DNA of 64,000 bases from Pseudo-nitzschia pungens (Eukaryota; Bacillariophyta; Bacillariophyceae; Bacillariales; Bacillariaceae), in contig CM074764.1 of the NCBI GenBank assembly GCA_037355855.1, forward strand, positions 1,364,001 to 1,428,000, written 5' to 3'. Shown one piece after another: positions 1-12,300 of the stretch. Each line of letters begins with the position of its first letter. Position 1 is the first letter of the stretch. The notes beneath the pieces are model-generated. The model did not search any database. It was not told where the DNA came from and saw only the letters and a list, made by a program, of their open reading frames with translations. Made by a program: the position numbers and the translations under genes.

Positions 1-105
1 GTATCTAAGAAACCCGATCGAAGTCTCGAAGTCCATCGTCCCGCCCGCCGCTTGTCGTTCGCCCCAGAAATCCAGCAATCCACTCGAAAAAAACAAAACA
101 AAACC

Positions 106-1882
106 ATGAGCCGTCCTTCGTCTCCGTCTCTGTCTCCGACCAACCGACCGTTCGCGTCCCCAACCCGCAAAGCCTTCCGACCCACCAAGTGGTGGACGAT
201 CGCCTGCGCGGGCTGCTGGGCATTCGTCCTGCTGTCCCACTGCATTACCGTTTCGCGCTCGCAAGCCACCGACGACTACAAAGACAGCGACGGCGACAGC
301 GACGAGTGGGGTGCCAACCTGGAGGACCACCCCGATCCCAACGACGAGCACCACGAGGGAATGGTCTACATCGGCCAGCACGACCCGCAGACCGGAAAGC
401 GCATCGGCTTTGACAGGGACAACGGCATCCGGTACGTCTTTGGGACCTCCTTCGACGAGACCCACAAGTCCATCGCCGAGGCCGACCTGCTGCACCACCC
501 GCTCCGGCCGGTCCACGACATTCCAGAGCACGAGCGCGAGCAAATACTGAAAGACCGTCGCCACAAATCCCTCCAACAGAAGGAGGACGGCAGCTTTGCC
601 ATGCCCAAGGCCTTTGGGCACGTCGACGAGCACCCCCTCGACGGCGGGGTGGTCCCGCCCAGGGTGGTCCACGTCGATCCCTTTTTTCTGGACGCGACCC
701 TCGTCACCAACAAGGAGTTCGGCAGGTTCGTGCGGGCGACCTACTACGAGACCGAGGCGGAGAAGTACGGGTGGTCCTTTGTCCTGGAGACCATGGTGGA
801 CAAGGCGGCACTGGCCGAGCAGGCACCCCACGACGAGCTGGAGGCCGATCCGGAGGCTCAGCACTGGATCGCCGTGGACGGGGCCTACTGGAGGCGGCCG
901 GAGGGACCCAACTCGAGCTACAAGGTGCGTTGCTATCGTGCTGTGATGTGTTGTCATGTGTTGTGTTGTGATATGATGCAATATGATGTGTTGTGTTGTG
1001 TTGTGTTGTGTTGTGTCGGACGAGAAGTACGAATGCAATGACAATAGGATTTTCTGGCGAGGAGTGATTGTTTCTGTTGTTTCGGGCCGCTCACCCCGCT
1101 TGCTCCATCCATCTCCAAATCGCAATTGGTTTTGTCTCCCGCTCCGCTTCCACCAGTACCGGGAAGACCACCCCGTGGTCCACGTCTCCCACCGGGACGC
1201 CGCCGAGTACTGCAAGTGGGTCGGAAAGCGACTCCCGGGGGAGTGGGAATACGAGGCCGCCGCCAGGGGCAAGCACACCGGACCCTCCAACCGGACCCTC
1301 TTTGCCTGGGGCGACGACGACAAGGACTGGGAGCTCGCCGCCAAGCACGCCAACCTGTGGGGCCCCGGCAGGTTCCCGACCGAAAACGACGCCCCCGACG
1401 GCTACCGGGCAACGTCTCCCGTCACGCACTACCCCCCCAACGCGCTCGGGGTGCACGACACGACCGGAAACGTCTGGGAGTGGATGCGCGGCGGCAAGCA
1501 CAAGGCCCGGATCGTCCGCGGGGCCTCCTTTGTCGACTCGCTGGACGGGTCGTTCAACCACGCCGCGACGCTGGGGGCCCGGTCCACGATCCACGCCACC
1601 ACCACCACGGCCAACGTGGGCTTTCGCTGCGCGAAGGCGCCGAAGCGGCGGACCGAGTTCCACTACGTGACCCACGACGAGGCGACCCACGGGCAGCTGG
1701 CCATCGAGGATCAGTTCGGGAAGCGGGACGCCATTCCGCAGCAGGGTTGGGAGGACCAGCACCACTACGTCGAGGAAGACGACGAGGACGACGACGAGGA
1801 CGATCCGGACGGGCTCTACAACAACCAGATCAAGAAACGACGCGTGGTCAAGAAGCGGGAGCGGTATTCGAACGAATTATAG
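106..1882 (+). CDS. FGE-sulfatase-fold protein, SUMF2-like (cysteine-less paralogue)
   Basis: Two exons, 106-924 and 1157-1882, joined by a 232-nt GT-AG intron (CAAG|GTGCGT ... CACCAG|TAC), give 514 residues. The start is the ATG at 106, followed by a basic stretch and one hydrophobic segment (about residues 27-45), which looks like a signal anchor. The FGE-sulfatase fold runs from about residue 195 to the C-terminus: VTNKEFGRFV, a Trp-rich middle, then across the splice YREDHPVVHVSH, AAEYCKWVGKRLP, GEWEYEAAARG, NVWEWM and finally NVGFRCA. True formylglycine-generating enzymes carry two catalytic, copper-binding cysteines after RGGS. Here the segment reads RGASFVDSLDGSFNHAA with no cysteine, as in vertebrate SUMF2. 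The protein ends in SNEL, comparable to the PGEL ER-retention tail of SUMF2. Formylglycine synthesis is therefore unlikely; a lumenal secretory-pathway role is inferred. An acidic run (EEDDEDDDEDD) precedes the tail. Confidence 0.85.
947..1017 (+). repeat. GTGTT pentanucleotide microsatellite inside the intron
   Basis: An imperfect run of (GTGTT)n and related GATAT words fills the 5' half of the SUMF2-like gene intron. It keeps an open frame across the splice donor, which is why a spurious reading frame continues into the intron. Confidence 0.8.
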
Positions 1883-3072
1883 ATAGAAAGAAAGAACGAA
1901 AGAAAGAAAATGAGATGGACGGATTGGATTAGATTCACAGGCGCTAGAATCCACAAACCAACCACCAACCCTACGCTACATCCTCGTCACAGCACAACAA
2001 CGCAAGAATGCATGTAGTAGTAGTAGCCGCACTGGTGAATACAGTACACGTAGCAACATACTACTAGTATTATACAACAACCATGGGTGTCGTCGCCATA
2101 ACTGCTTTCGTCTGTTGAGATAGTTTACTGCATTTTGATTGCAAATCTTTGGACATAGTTTGGAATGGAAAACTGCATGAAAGTATTACATTCTCAAAAT
2201 ACGAAGTAAGCCCTAATATTTCATTTTTTTGAAAAAATACCGGTAGTCTCGAAAAAAATCAGAAGTAAATCACAGAGGATGGAGTGGACACTGAAAATCG
2301 ACTCATACGACTAGCTCGTCATCAAAAGAAAAGGCTGCGAGAAACTATTGCACTCGATTTTTGCTCCTTCGTTTTGTTCGCTACTCCGTACAAGTCGTAC
2401 TGTACGGTACGGTACGGAAGACGATGATCATCACGACGGCGATTTGATGGATTGAGATGATTATTATTTTTTCCTCATTCCTTCCTTCCTTCATTCGGTT
2501 TTGACAACTGGAGCAAACGGAAACCAATACAAATACAAACCTTTCGTTCTAAGAAGTATCGCACCGCAACCTTACGAAGTAAGTTACTTCTATTCGACAC
2601 TCGACCAGCAAAAACCTTACGACATCCTGTGATATTCTGTCACTACCAATCCACGGCACGACGCCGATACCGACGCAGACGCAGACGCCGATACCGACAC
2701 GGAACGACAACGACACAGATTCCTGCATCGTATAGTCCCCGACTCCAATCCAAACTTGCGGTTTCATTACTATTATTTATTTTTGCGCTACTACTGCACC
2801 ACTTTCGGGTTTTTCTTCGTTTCTCTTCCAAATCCAATAGGCACCGAGAGGTCTTGATTTGTTGGTCCGAAGCATCCGTTGGTCGACCTTTGCATTTTGC
2901 GAGCACCGCACACTGCTCGGTCCACACAAAAACCGATCCGTCGGCCGATCCGTTTCCATTCGTCCCCCGGAACGAACCACGGCAGATCCGATAGAATCCA
3001 ACATCACAAAATCCAATACAATCCAATCCAATCCACGATACATCGAATAAAAATCAACAATAACAGTACACG
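1883..3072. other. Intergenic region, no gene seen
   Basis: AT-richer DNA between two plus-strand genes. It holds GA-rich simple sequence just after the stop (1886-1912), a GTACGGTACGGTACGG run near 2402-2418 and GACGCC/GACGCA-type simple sequence at 2655-2705. Short open frames on both strands here lack domain similarity and consistent codon bias. The last ~100 bases (CAATCCAAT repeats, 3010-3040) are probably the 5' leader of the DUF1350 gene. Confidence 0.6.
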
Positions 3073-4999
3073 ATGCCATCGAAAACGGTCCTCCCGGTAG
3101 TGCTGTTGGTGTTGCAGCTGCGGATCGATCTCCTCTCTTCCTTCACGGTGGCTCCCTCCTGCACACGCACCATCGCCACGCACGGGAGGCAGTGGAGGGT
3201 TCTTCCCAAGCGCGTTGAAGAAGAAAACCAACGACACCCATGGACGCTGTCGATGAGCAATCGGAGGCGGCGGACCAACCGAGACTCCTACTACGAAGAC
3301 GAAGACGAGGACGAGGACGAGGACGAGGACTACTACTATCAGGACAGGGCACGAGACTACGACGACGATTACCGGGACGACAGGGACGCGGACAAAGACG
3401 AAGACGATTACTACAACTCCACCGCGTATTACACCAACAATGGCAACAGCAACAGCAACAGCAACAAAAACACCAGCAAAAACCGCGAGGGATCGTCTCG
3501 CCGGAGCCAATACAACTATTACGACGATGATGACTGACGAAAAAGGCGACAGCGAAGATGACGACGAAGCACTGGAGGATTATCCCGAGGACAACTATGA
3601 CGACGACTCTGCGAGAAGCAGGAGCAGCAGTAGCTCCGATGCATCCAGGGGCGGATACTACCAGGTCTCCTTCACCAACAACAACGACGTCGATTACTCC
3701 GAAACCGAAATCGACTGGGAGGTCTGCGGCAACCCCGGCCGCAACAAAAAGTTCCCCCCGGCCCTGGTGGTCCTCCCCCCCGCCGCGGTCGACCGGCCGA
3801 AGGCGATCGTCCACTTTGTGGGCGGGACCGTCTTCGGGAGCAATCCCCGCCTCTGGTACGGCGGTCTCCTCGAATCCATCGTCCGCAGCACCTCGGTGGC
3901 GATCGTCGTCACTCCCGTCCCGGTGACGCTCTTTCGGAACCCGCTGCAGCACGTCCGGCTCTCCAACGCCCTGGCGGAATCCCTGGAGCACGCCTGGGAG
4001 ACGGTCCTGGAGGACGAGTACGGGGCGTCGTCCCTGGAGGGAGTTCCGCTGTGCGGGGTGGGGCACTCGCTGGGGGCCCGGCTGCTGACGGTTCTGACCA
4101 CCCTCGATCGGAACGATCCGGACCCGCCCGTGCCGGCCTACAAGTCGCTCTGCCTGATCAGCTTCACCAACTACGGGGCCAAGGTGGGCATTCCCGGGGT
4201 CGGGGCACTGCTGAAACAGTCGCAGAAACGGGAGGCCTACAACAACAACAGCAACAACAACAGAAACAAAAACAGAAACAACAATCGCAAGCGCGGGGGG
4301 ACCCAACCGTCCTCCCGCCGCGGCCGCGGCCGCGGCAGCACCAGGGCCCGTTCCCGAACCCGTTCCCGCACCGGCTACGACTACGACTACGATTACGATT
4401 ACGAAGATGACGACTACTACGACGACCTGGACGAGGAATGGGCCGAGATGGTCGAGGAACTCCAGGAAACCGTCAACGCCCAGGCCAACCGCATCCAGTC
4501 GGCCCTCACGCCCAACCCCAACCAGCTCGAGTTCTTCCCGACCCCCGACCAGCTCTGGAGGGCCGTTTCCTCCGCGGAAGGAGACCGCTACAGGGTCAAT
4601 ACCACGCTGGTGGTTCAGTTCGACGACGATCCCATCGACCAGGGCAGCAAGCTGGCAACGATCCTGGCGGAGGGCAACGCCACCGACGTGCGCTTTGCCC
4701 GCCTCCGGGGGAACCACCTGACCCCCGTGACGGTGCGGGAGGATGCGGATGCCAACGGCAACGCCAGAGCCAACGGCAACACCAACGGCAACGGCAACGG
4801 CAACGGCAACTCCGGATTCGCGGGAGGAGCGACGCCGCGGCGGCAGACCAAGAAGAACCCGCTGCTGGTGGACGCGGGATTGCAGTCGGTTCTGGCCAAG
4901 ACCTTTCGGGGGACCCAGACGGCGCGGCGGGACAAGGTGGCCCTGCGGGATCTGAAGCGGAGCCTCGTGTCGTACATCACCGACGTGGTGATCAAGTGA
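3073..4999 (+). CDS. DUF1350 family protein, plastid-targeted alpha/beta-hydrolase-like
   Basis: The start ATG at 3073 opens a bipartite leader: a hydrophobic signal peptide, then an ASAFAP-like site (LSSFTVAP), which predicts the plastid. A highly acidic Asp/Glu/Tyr/Asn-rich region follows, then the DUF1350 core: AIVHFVGGTVFGSNPRLWY, a region SVAIVVTPVPVTLF, and a nucleophile-elbow-like GVGHSLGARL. The reading frame changes between the leader and the core. A 58-nt GT-AG intron at 3495-3552 restores it exactly (exons 3073-3494 and 3553-4999, 622 residues); a one-base insertion near the TGA at 3535-3537 would do so too. Long Asn/Arg and Tyr-Asp inserts interrupt the core around 4240-4430, and an Asn-Gly repeat sits at 4750-4810. 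DUF1350 proteins are conserved in cyanobacteria and plastids, and their reaction is not established. Confidence 0.82.
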
Positions 5000-6323
5000 A
5001 GTGAAAGTGAAGGGAAGTGAAGCGAAGAGAAGGGAAAACGCAACGGAATAGAATGGAACGGAACGAACGAACCCAAATAGCGAGTGGAATCGAATCGAAT
5101 GAATCGAATGAAAAAAGAAAACACCAAACGGAACGCGATCAAAGCTCGCGGGCCCGGGATGGGGTTCGAAACGAAGGAACCATCGATCCAGCGAGGCGTC
5201 TCCCGCGGGAATGAAGGAATAAACGAACGAACGAACGAACGAACGGACCATCTGCTCATGAAAACGAATCAATGAACGAATCCATCCATCCATCCATCGA
5301 AATGCTACAAGTGACATGCGACTAATTTGTTGATTGTTCCAAAGACTCAGTCGGACTCGAAAGAAGTAACAATTACAATAATGATAATGACAATAACCCA
5401 ATCATGCAAATTGTCGAAAAATCGGGTGACGACGACCCAGCCAACAGTGTTTTCGTTGTGAATCTGCAATCATCGACGCATTGCCGTAGGACTCGTCTAT
5501 GAAATGTACCGATTTCTACCCTTTCTAAATGACGAATCATCGTTGTTATTTTGGAATTTGGTGACAAAAGGGCTAATAACTACTACTAGTAGTAGTGCGA
5601 AGGGGCCCAAAGCTAGTATGGATGCAAGTCACCAATTGCAACAGGGCTTGTTGCAATCAGTTGGTTGGGTGGAACTCGTTACAAATAAGTTGTAACTTCT
5701 TGTGTTTGAGGAGGTTTCCGTTGCGGAGGGAAGATATTTGGTCCGATAGTAAGGGAACAAGAAGAAGCAATCTGTCAATCTCAAATGAGTTGCTCCAATA
5801 ATTTTTTCCAGGTATGGATGGTAAGTTACCGTACACCTGCGTAGACTCTGAAACGTATTTATAGTACGTAAGACCATGGAAGCTAGGGAAAAGCAGGGGT
5901 CATAATAGGGGAAAAGCACAGTCAAAAAAATAACCTTATTGTACTTGTAATCTTTTCAAAAATCGAAAAACGCAACAAGAATGAAAGACGAAAACAAAAC
6001 ATCACCCTCATTTCTCAAAAAGTTCGCAATCGATCCTAAGAGTTCAGCGTCCATCGTAGGTTTACGTACGGTACCGGTACGGGCATGTCAGTAGGATTAC
6101 TTCCGCATCGACACGTACACCATTAGGGTGCATTAACTCGTGCCAGAATTTGAACGAATCCTCGCGTCAAGCCAACCGAAAAAAAAAATAATTTCACGAA
6201 CAACTCCCGCTCTTGTATGATCTAGCACAATCTTGTTACTTCTTGTTCACATTATTATTATCATTAGTGTTTTGTGTTTAATGGCATCGTTATTGATACC
6301 ATTACACCTTCTGCACTCGAACA
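5000..6323. other. Intergenic region, no gene seen
   Basis: About 1.3 kb. It starts with purine-rich GAAGTGAA/GGAACG simple sequence and contains an AACG tetranucleotide tract (5223-5245), ATCC repeats (5281-5299), an ACTACTAGTAGTAG palindromic word near 5583 and a TACGGTACCGGTACGG cluster near 6067-6083. No open frame shows family similarity. The final AT-rich 100 bases probably hold the promoter and 5' leader of the sorting nexin gene. Confidence 0.55.
5223..5245. repeat. (AACG)n microsatellite
   Basis: Perfect tetranucleotide repeat of about six units downstream of the DUF1350 gene. Confidence 0.85.
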
Positions 6324-9300
6324 ATGACCCTGTCTGCAAGAGTTTCCAACGATGAAGACGGAGAGACAAAGGAAATCGAATGGGGGACCGAAGCGGAATC
6401 AGCAGCAGCAGCAGCAGCAGCAGCTACGGTCGTCGCTGTTGCGGAAACTCCGCTGTCGGTGAATAACGAGGAGACCAAAGACTCGAGGGACCCGCAGCAG
6501 GAACCGGTCGGCAATTCCGATGACGATTCGCCGCAATCGCAATCCCAATCCCAATCGCAACCCACCCCTTCTTCGCCAAAGACGGACCACGCCGAGCCGG
6601 AGACGTCCTCCTCCGCTTCTTCTTCTTCCACGGGATTCTTGGAGTGGCTGTCCGAGATGATTCCCCCGCAGTACCGGAGCGAGAAACGCCTGGAATCCCT
6701 TCGCTTCTACGCCAGGGCTACCGCGGGACTCCTCGGGGCTGTCTTTGTCTGCAATCCCCTGCTGGTTCTGGGGACGATCTGGGAGATTGTCTGGCGCATC
6801 GTGGGAACGGGCCTGGGCATAGGGGTGGGAGCCGGTCTGGCCCTGCACGTCTTTCAGCAGCTGCAGAAATGGCAGGCCGAGCACGATCGGGAGCAGCAGC
6901 ACAAGGCCAAGCTCCTGGCCCTATCCCAGCGACAAACGATCCTGGAGGAGCGGATCGCGGCCTCGCGGAGGCGCCAGCTGCGCCACAAGGCCTCGCTCTC
7001 GACCCGGGCACTCACGCTGGGAGACACCACCAGCAGCAATAACAATAATAACAGCAGCAACAACAGCCACAACAACAGCAACGGCAACAACAACGGCAAC
7101 GATCACGCAACGAGCCACGCCCACCACGATTCTCATTCCTCTCTGTTCTCCCCGGCGTCGTCCATCGGAGACGCCGTGGCCGTCGGTGCCGAGGACGGGG
7201 ACTCCTACGTCGGACTCATGGCGCAGGCCGGGTATCCCTTCCACGATCGGATCGTTAGGGGACAGGTTCTGCGGGGCGACCACGAGTTTTGGAACGTCGT
7301 CTACCGATTCACGGACGAGAAAATTCCCCGCCAGCTGGGGGTCCTGCTGGTGGCGGAGGAGTGGCCGGCACTGCCGCGGGCGGTCACCCGGGAACTCGGA
7401 CGCTTTTTAGAGCACGTCATGCGGGACTTTGTGAGCAGCTGGTACTCGCTGCTGGATCCCGGGGTGACCTTTCGGATGGAGCAGGAAAAAAGGGACGAGG
7501 GGATTCTCCGGGACGGAATGGGGCGGGCCGATTCCGTGTCCGAACAAACTGGGAGCGAGAAACCGGATTCCCAGAAACAACCACCGCCGCAGCCTCCGCG
7601 CAAGCAAATGGTGTTTTCGACCCTCAACCACCGGCGGGCTCCGATGGTGGATTGCTGCTACAAGATGATGTCGTCCGTTCTGGGGAACCTGGCCACCCGT
7701 GCCGAGCACGTCAACCTCCTGGAGCTGGTCCTTCTCAAGTGGACCCAGGTCCTGGGACAGACCCTCAACGAGTACCGGACGCTGCGCAGGGCCGCCGCCG
7801 AAAAGCGGAGGACCGCCGGCGACCACCGGTCTCCCAGGAGGTCTTCCAGCGAGGGACGTGGAATCACGAGCCCGCGTTCGTCGTCGTCGTCGTCGTTGTC
7901 CGTTTCCAAGGGGTCGTCCTCCGGCAGCAAATCCAGCAGCAAATCGACCGCTGCGTTGCAGCCACCACCCTCCGAGGTGGAGGTCACGCGGGAGTTTCTC
8001 CTGGCCGGCAAGCTGCACCGTGCCATTACCTTTGGATTGGACGTCCCATCGCTGCTGTTCGCCGATGCCTCGGGGGAGGAGTGCGGTCTCGGGGTTCAAA
8101 CCGGTGGCGGCAGCGGCGGCGCAACCAATGTCAACAGCAAGGAGGAGACAACCCACGCGGCGGCTGCTGCCGCCGCCACGAAATCCCACGATCCCACCCG
8201 GGTTCTCGAGCACCGACTCTACCGCACCAGCATTCTGGACGAGTGCCAGGTCGACTACAACCGCGTCCTGGCCAACCGATTGGTCCGAGCCCTCATGCCA
8301 AAATCCGAAACCAACTCCCAGTGCGTCGTGGCCATGCTCACGGAGATCATTGGGAGTGCCGTCTTGACTCCGGTCTACAACCTCGGGGTCCCCAACTTTC
8401 TCAACGAGATGATCGTTGCACTCCTCACGTCGGACGCAGCTACAAAAACAAACGCAACTGCAAGCGCAACTGCGAACGCTAACGCGAATGCGAATGCGCC
8501 AAGGGAGGAAGGATCCGAGCCTTCTCGAGATGGAGCAACGTCAAACGGCAATCCCCAATCCGATACAACGGCCACGGGAACAGCGGATTCCGGCACGGCA
8601 CGTGTTCCAATGGATTCGAATCATCCCTCCGAAACCAATGAGTCTCTCACTAATGGCAAAACCCAAAGCTTCGACGAGTCCTCGGGCCTGCGAGAGGAGG
8701 GCAAGATCCGTTCCGTCCCGGATGCATCATCCGACGGTAATGCCGGGGCGGAGTCGGCTTCACCAAAGGGCTCGTCGGCTGCGACCGAGGAACGCCAAGC
8801 GTCGCAAGGAGAAACGATCTCCTCCTCGAAATCGAAGTCGAAGTCGAACTCAAACACGACGATATCGGCCCCTTCGAAATCCGACGTCCAATCGCCGAAG
8901 CAGGACGCCCCGGATGGCGGCGGGAACCGGGACTCAACTACCGAAACCAAGAAATACGGATACAAGCTCCTCAAGCTGTCCGCTATGGCGCTAAAGGACC
9001 TGGACCAGCACACACGATTCGACCAAGCTCGCAGGGGCCAGCAGAGCCCGTCCAACGAGACGCCAAAAACCCTGGAGGCAGTGGACTGGGACGACGCCAA
9101 CTGCCAGCAGTCCGCCCTGAAGGTGGCCCTGGTCGTCGAGGCGGCACTCCTGAACGGACGCTGTGCCTACAACGAAACCAAGGAGGAGGTCTTTCCGGAC
9201 CTGCTGGGAGGTGAAAACGACAACAACGACGAGCCTCCGGTTGCCGATAGCGAGGCTCTCGGTTCGATCGATCCGGTGGCTGCGGCTGTCGCCACAAGCG

Positions 9301-12300
9301 ATGCCAATGAAAGCAACCAACACGGGATGTCCGAATGGATGTTGTCCCGAGCCAACCATTCCATCTCCGATCTGTTCATCGAAATGGCATCGGACATGGA
9401 TGCCTTCGAGGAGCAGGTGGTACGATGCGAAATGGTGGTGGCGGCACAAAACAATGGTTCCACGGCCTCGTCTTTGGTGCTTCGTCACGATCGAACCAGT
9501 CACGATTTCGAACCAGACGTCAACGAGGTAGCGACACTCCGAACGCTCATTTGTACCTGGCTTCACACCGGACACTTGTTCCGGGCGGTGCGACTGATTT
9601 CCAAGGCAGTAGATACGGTATTTGCACCCTACTACGCCAGGGACGCGTTTTTGTTGATGCATGACCAGAGAGATATTTTCACGAAGCAACTGCAACGCCT
9701 CGACCGAGTCGAAATCATGGTCGATACCATGACGGTCCGTGTATTCCCCCGGGTGGTTGTTTCGGAAGAATTTGATCTGTTGGTCTCCGCGGTGGCCGAA
9801 ACAGATGCGGCCAAAGCCAAGACGGTGGCCGCAGCAAAGCCACAATCCAAAAGCGATTCGAATCACCACCCCGCCGGTTCTAAGGATAATACCCCTGTGG
9901 CAGTGAGTGAAAGTTACCAGTATTACGGTCATCAATGCACACCCCGGTACCTCGACTTTCAGCGCAACGAGGCATTCGCAGCGAGCCTGAGAGCGGAACG
10001 AAAACGTCGCTGGAGGGCCTGGGAAACCCGGACGATGGAAAAAGAGGTGCACACCGTGATTCGAAAAACAGCGTCCGACCGGGACTACGAGCTGCACTCC
10101 GAGATGCAAAACCTGTCCCGGTTGTTTTACAATGGCACGGCGATCATGACGGTGAGGGATGCCAACCGAAAACGGGAGAAGGCCGAGGAAAAAGTATCGT
10201 TGCTGACGGTAGAGATCGTTTCCGGCAGGAGGCGAATCGAGGTTCCAGACGACGACTCGTCCTTTCTGCTGCGGGCACAGTCGCGACAACTCAATCCGGT
10301 GAGTGTTCATTTGGACGACAGAAACCACGACATGGGATACAAGTGCTTCCTCGCCACTTACGAGGAACCGGCACTGTCCCAGGGGTCGAGTCGCTACAGC
10401 GACGGGCGCTATATTCGGCGATGCTTTCTCCAGTACTACCCCAGTGACCGGACGGCTCGGATTAACCCGCAGAACGACGCCAGAAAACTAGACAAGAGGA
10501 AAGGAATTGGTGGGAACGATCATTCCGGGGAGAACCACGCGAGTTCTTCGTTTTCTCGTGGCTTTTTGAACCAGAGATATCTGTGTCAAAAAGTTGGAGC
10601 GACCCAGAGCTTTATGTCTAGTTCACTGATGGAGCCGACCGACTTTAATGCATTTCCCCGCACCGGAAAAGCGCTCGATTTTGTATACCGCATGTCGTTG
10701 TTCGATCGTCCGATCGTGGATTTGTCAGGAAAGCAGTTCACAATCCAAGACTCTTCGAGCCGGGGTGTTCACAGGGCAGACGCGAGCAGCCTTGAGGTGA
10801 CGGATGCAACACTCAGCTACATTTTGCTGAAAATTGGAAAGGAACTAGGATCGAGCAAACACGACGACCGGAGAGATGGAAAGGCCGCTGGTGGTTTTCG
10901 CAACGTCGAGACCGGCCCGGACGGTTACCCCGTTTTGTTTCTCAGGTTCACGAAACCGGGCGACCAATCAGGCATGGAATTCAAACCGTACAGGCTGTCG
11001 TTCGTCCGTGCCGCACTCATGGTGACTTCCGCGAGGCAGGAAGCGCAGCTCGATACGCTGATCGAATGTGTCAAAGCCGGTTCGGCGAAAAGCGCCACCA
11101 AGGCACGAACCGAAGAGCGACTGAGGCCCGTGAAGAAAATCCTTTATTTTGCAAACGACCGATCGGACCACAGTTTCAATCAAGACTTGAAGCTTGGTCA
11201 GTTTCTAGACCGAGGGCAACTCCAAAGAAACGGTCTCTTGAATTTACGCCATCCGACGTCGATTCTGCATCTCGACGCTAAAGTAGAAGGGACGGCCCTC
11301 GCAAAAGAAGTCCCTCTCGCGTCGGCTTCGACCAAGTCGTACAATCCAGATACAGTTCTTTACAAGATCCGGTGCACCGCGGTTGTCGAGCTAGTCGATA
11401 ACAAGGAGACTGCGACCGATATCGAGTCGTACGCGCTGGACGATGGATCCTACGCCAGGTTTTATCGAGAAGAATTCGTCGTCCATCGCTCCATGACGGA
11501 ATTCCAAACCCTGCACAAACAACTCAAGAGTCAGGTAGCAATGACAGAATCTACCATGTCTACTGGCAACAGAATCGTTGGCGTAGCATCGGCTGCGTTA
11601 GGCAGTCACAATTTGAATCGACGAAACAAAAAGGTTCTCATACCATCACTTGCACAAGCCAGCAAGATCGGGGCACTGGGAATAACGAAAAAGTCTATCA
11701 TCAAGCGAATGGAACTCCTCGACGAATACATTGGCTATCTACTCGCATCGAACTCGCTGATGAACAGGTGTTCGGAGCTGCTGTTGTTTCTGGGAGCTTC
11801 CCATCCATTTCCACCGGAAGTCACCATGACGAAATCACGAGGCAACATCAGGGATTTGCTCGGACGCACGAATTTCGTCAGAGGCATTGCGCTGAAAGAC
11901 TCCGTGGGAACCAAGCTGAAGATGAAAAAGTCGACCGTGGGAAGACCGAGATCACGAAGTACATCCGACAAGGCACCATCGGAGAGAACAATCGAAAATA
12001 GCAAAGAACCAGCGGAAACAGCAAAGATGGACCCAATCATTCTCAACAAGGTTGATCAGATTCCATTGGCCGAAGTGAGAAATCGAATTCTCGAATTGAT
12101 TCGTCTTTCGTTCAGTTTCGAAAATGCATCGTTCATGAGGAGTCAGTTGCTTACGGCTTTGGAAACAGCCTCGTTTCTCGCTGTGGCAAAACAAAGCGAT
12201 TTTCGCCGTGTATTGCATGATCTGCATGCTACACATTTGAGTGGTGAAGCGATAGGAGGAATAATCCAAAAGCTTCTTGATATCCTCTGGCCCGATGGCG

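Noticed and set aside
3143..5401. 752-codon open frame on the minus strand opposite the DUF1350 gene
   Set aside because: It is the antisense shadow of a GC-rich, low-complexity coding region; the translation is valine/glycine-rich with no domain, while the plus strand has a targeting leader and DUF1350 motifs.
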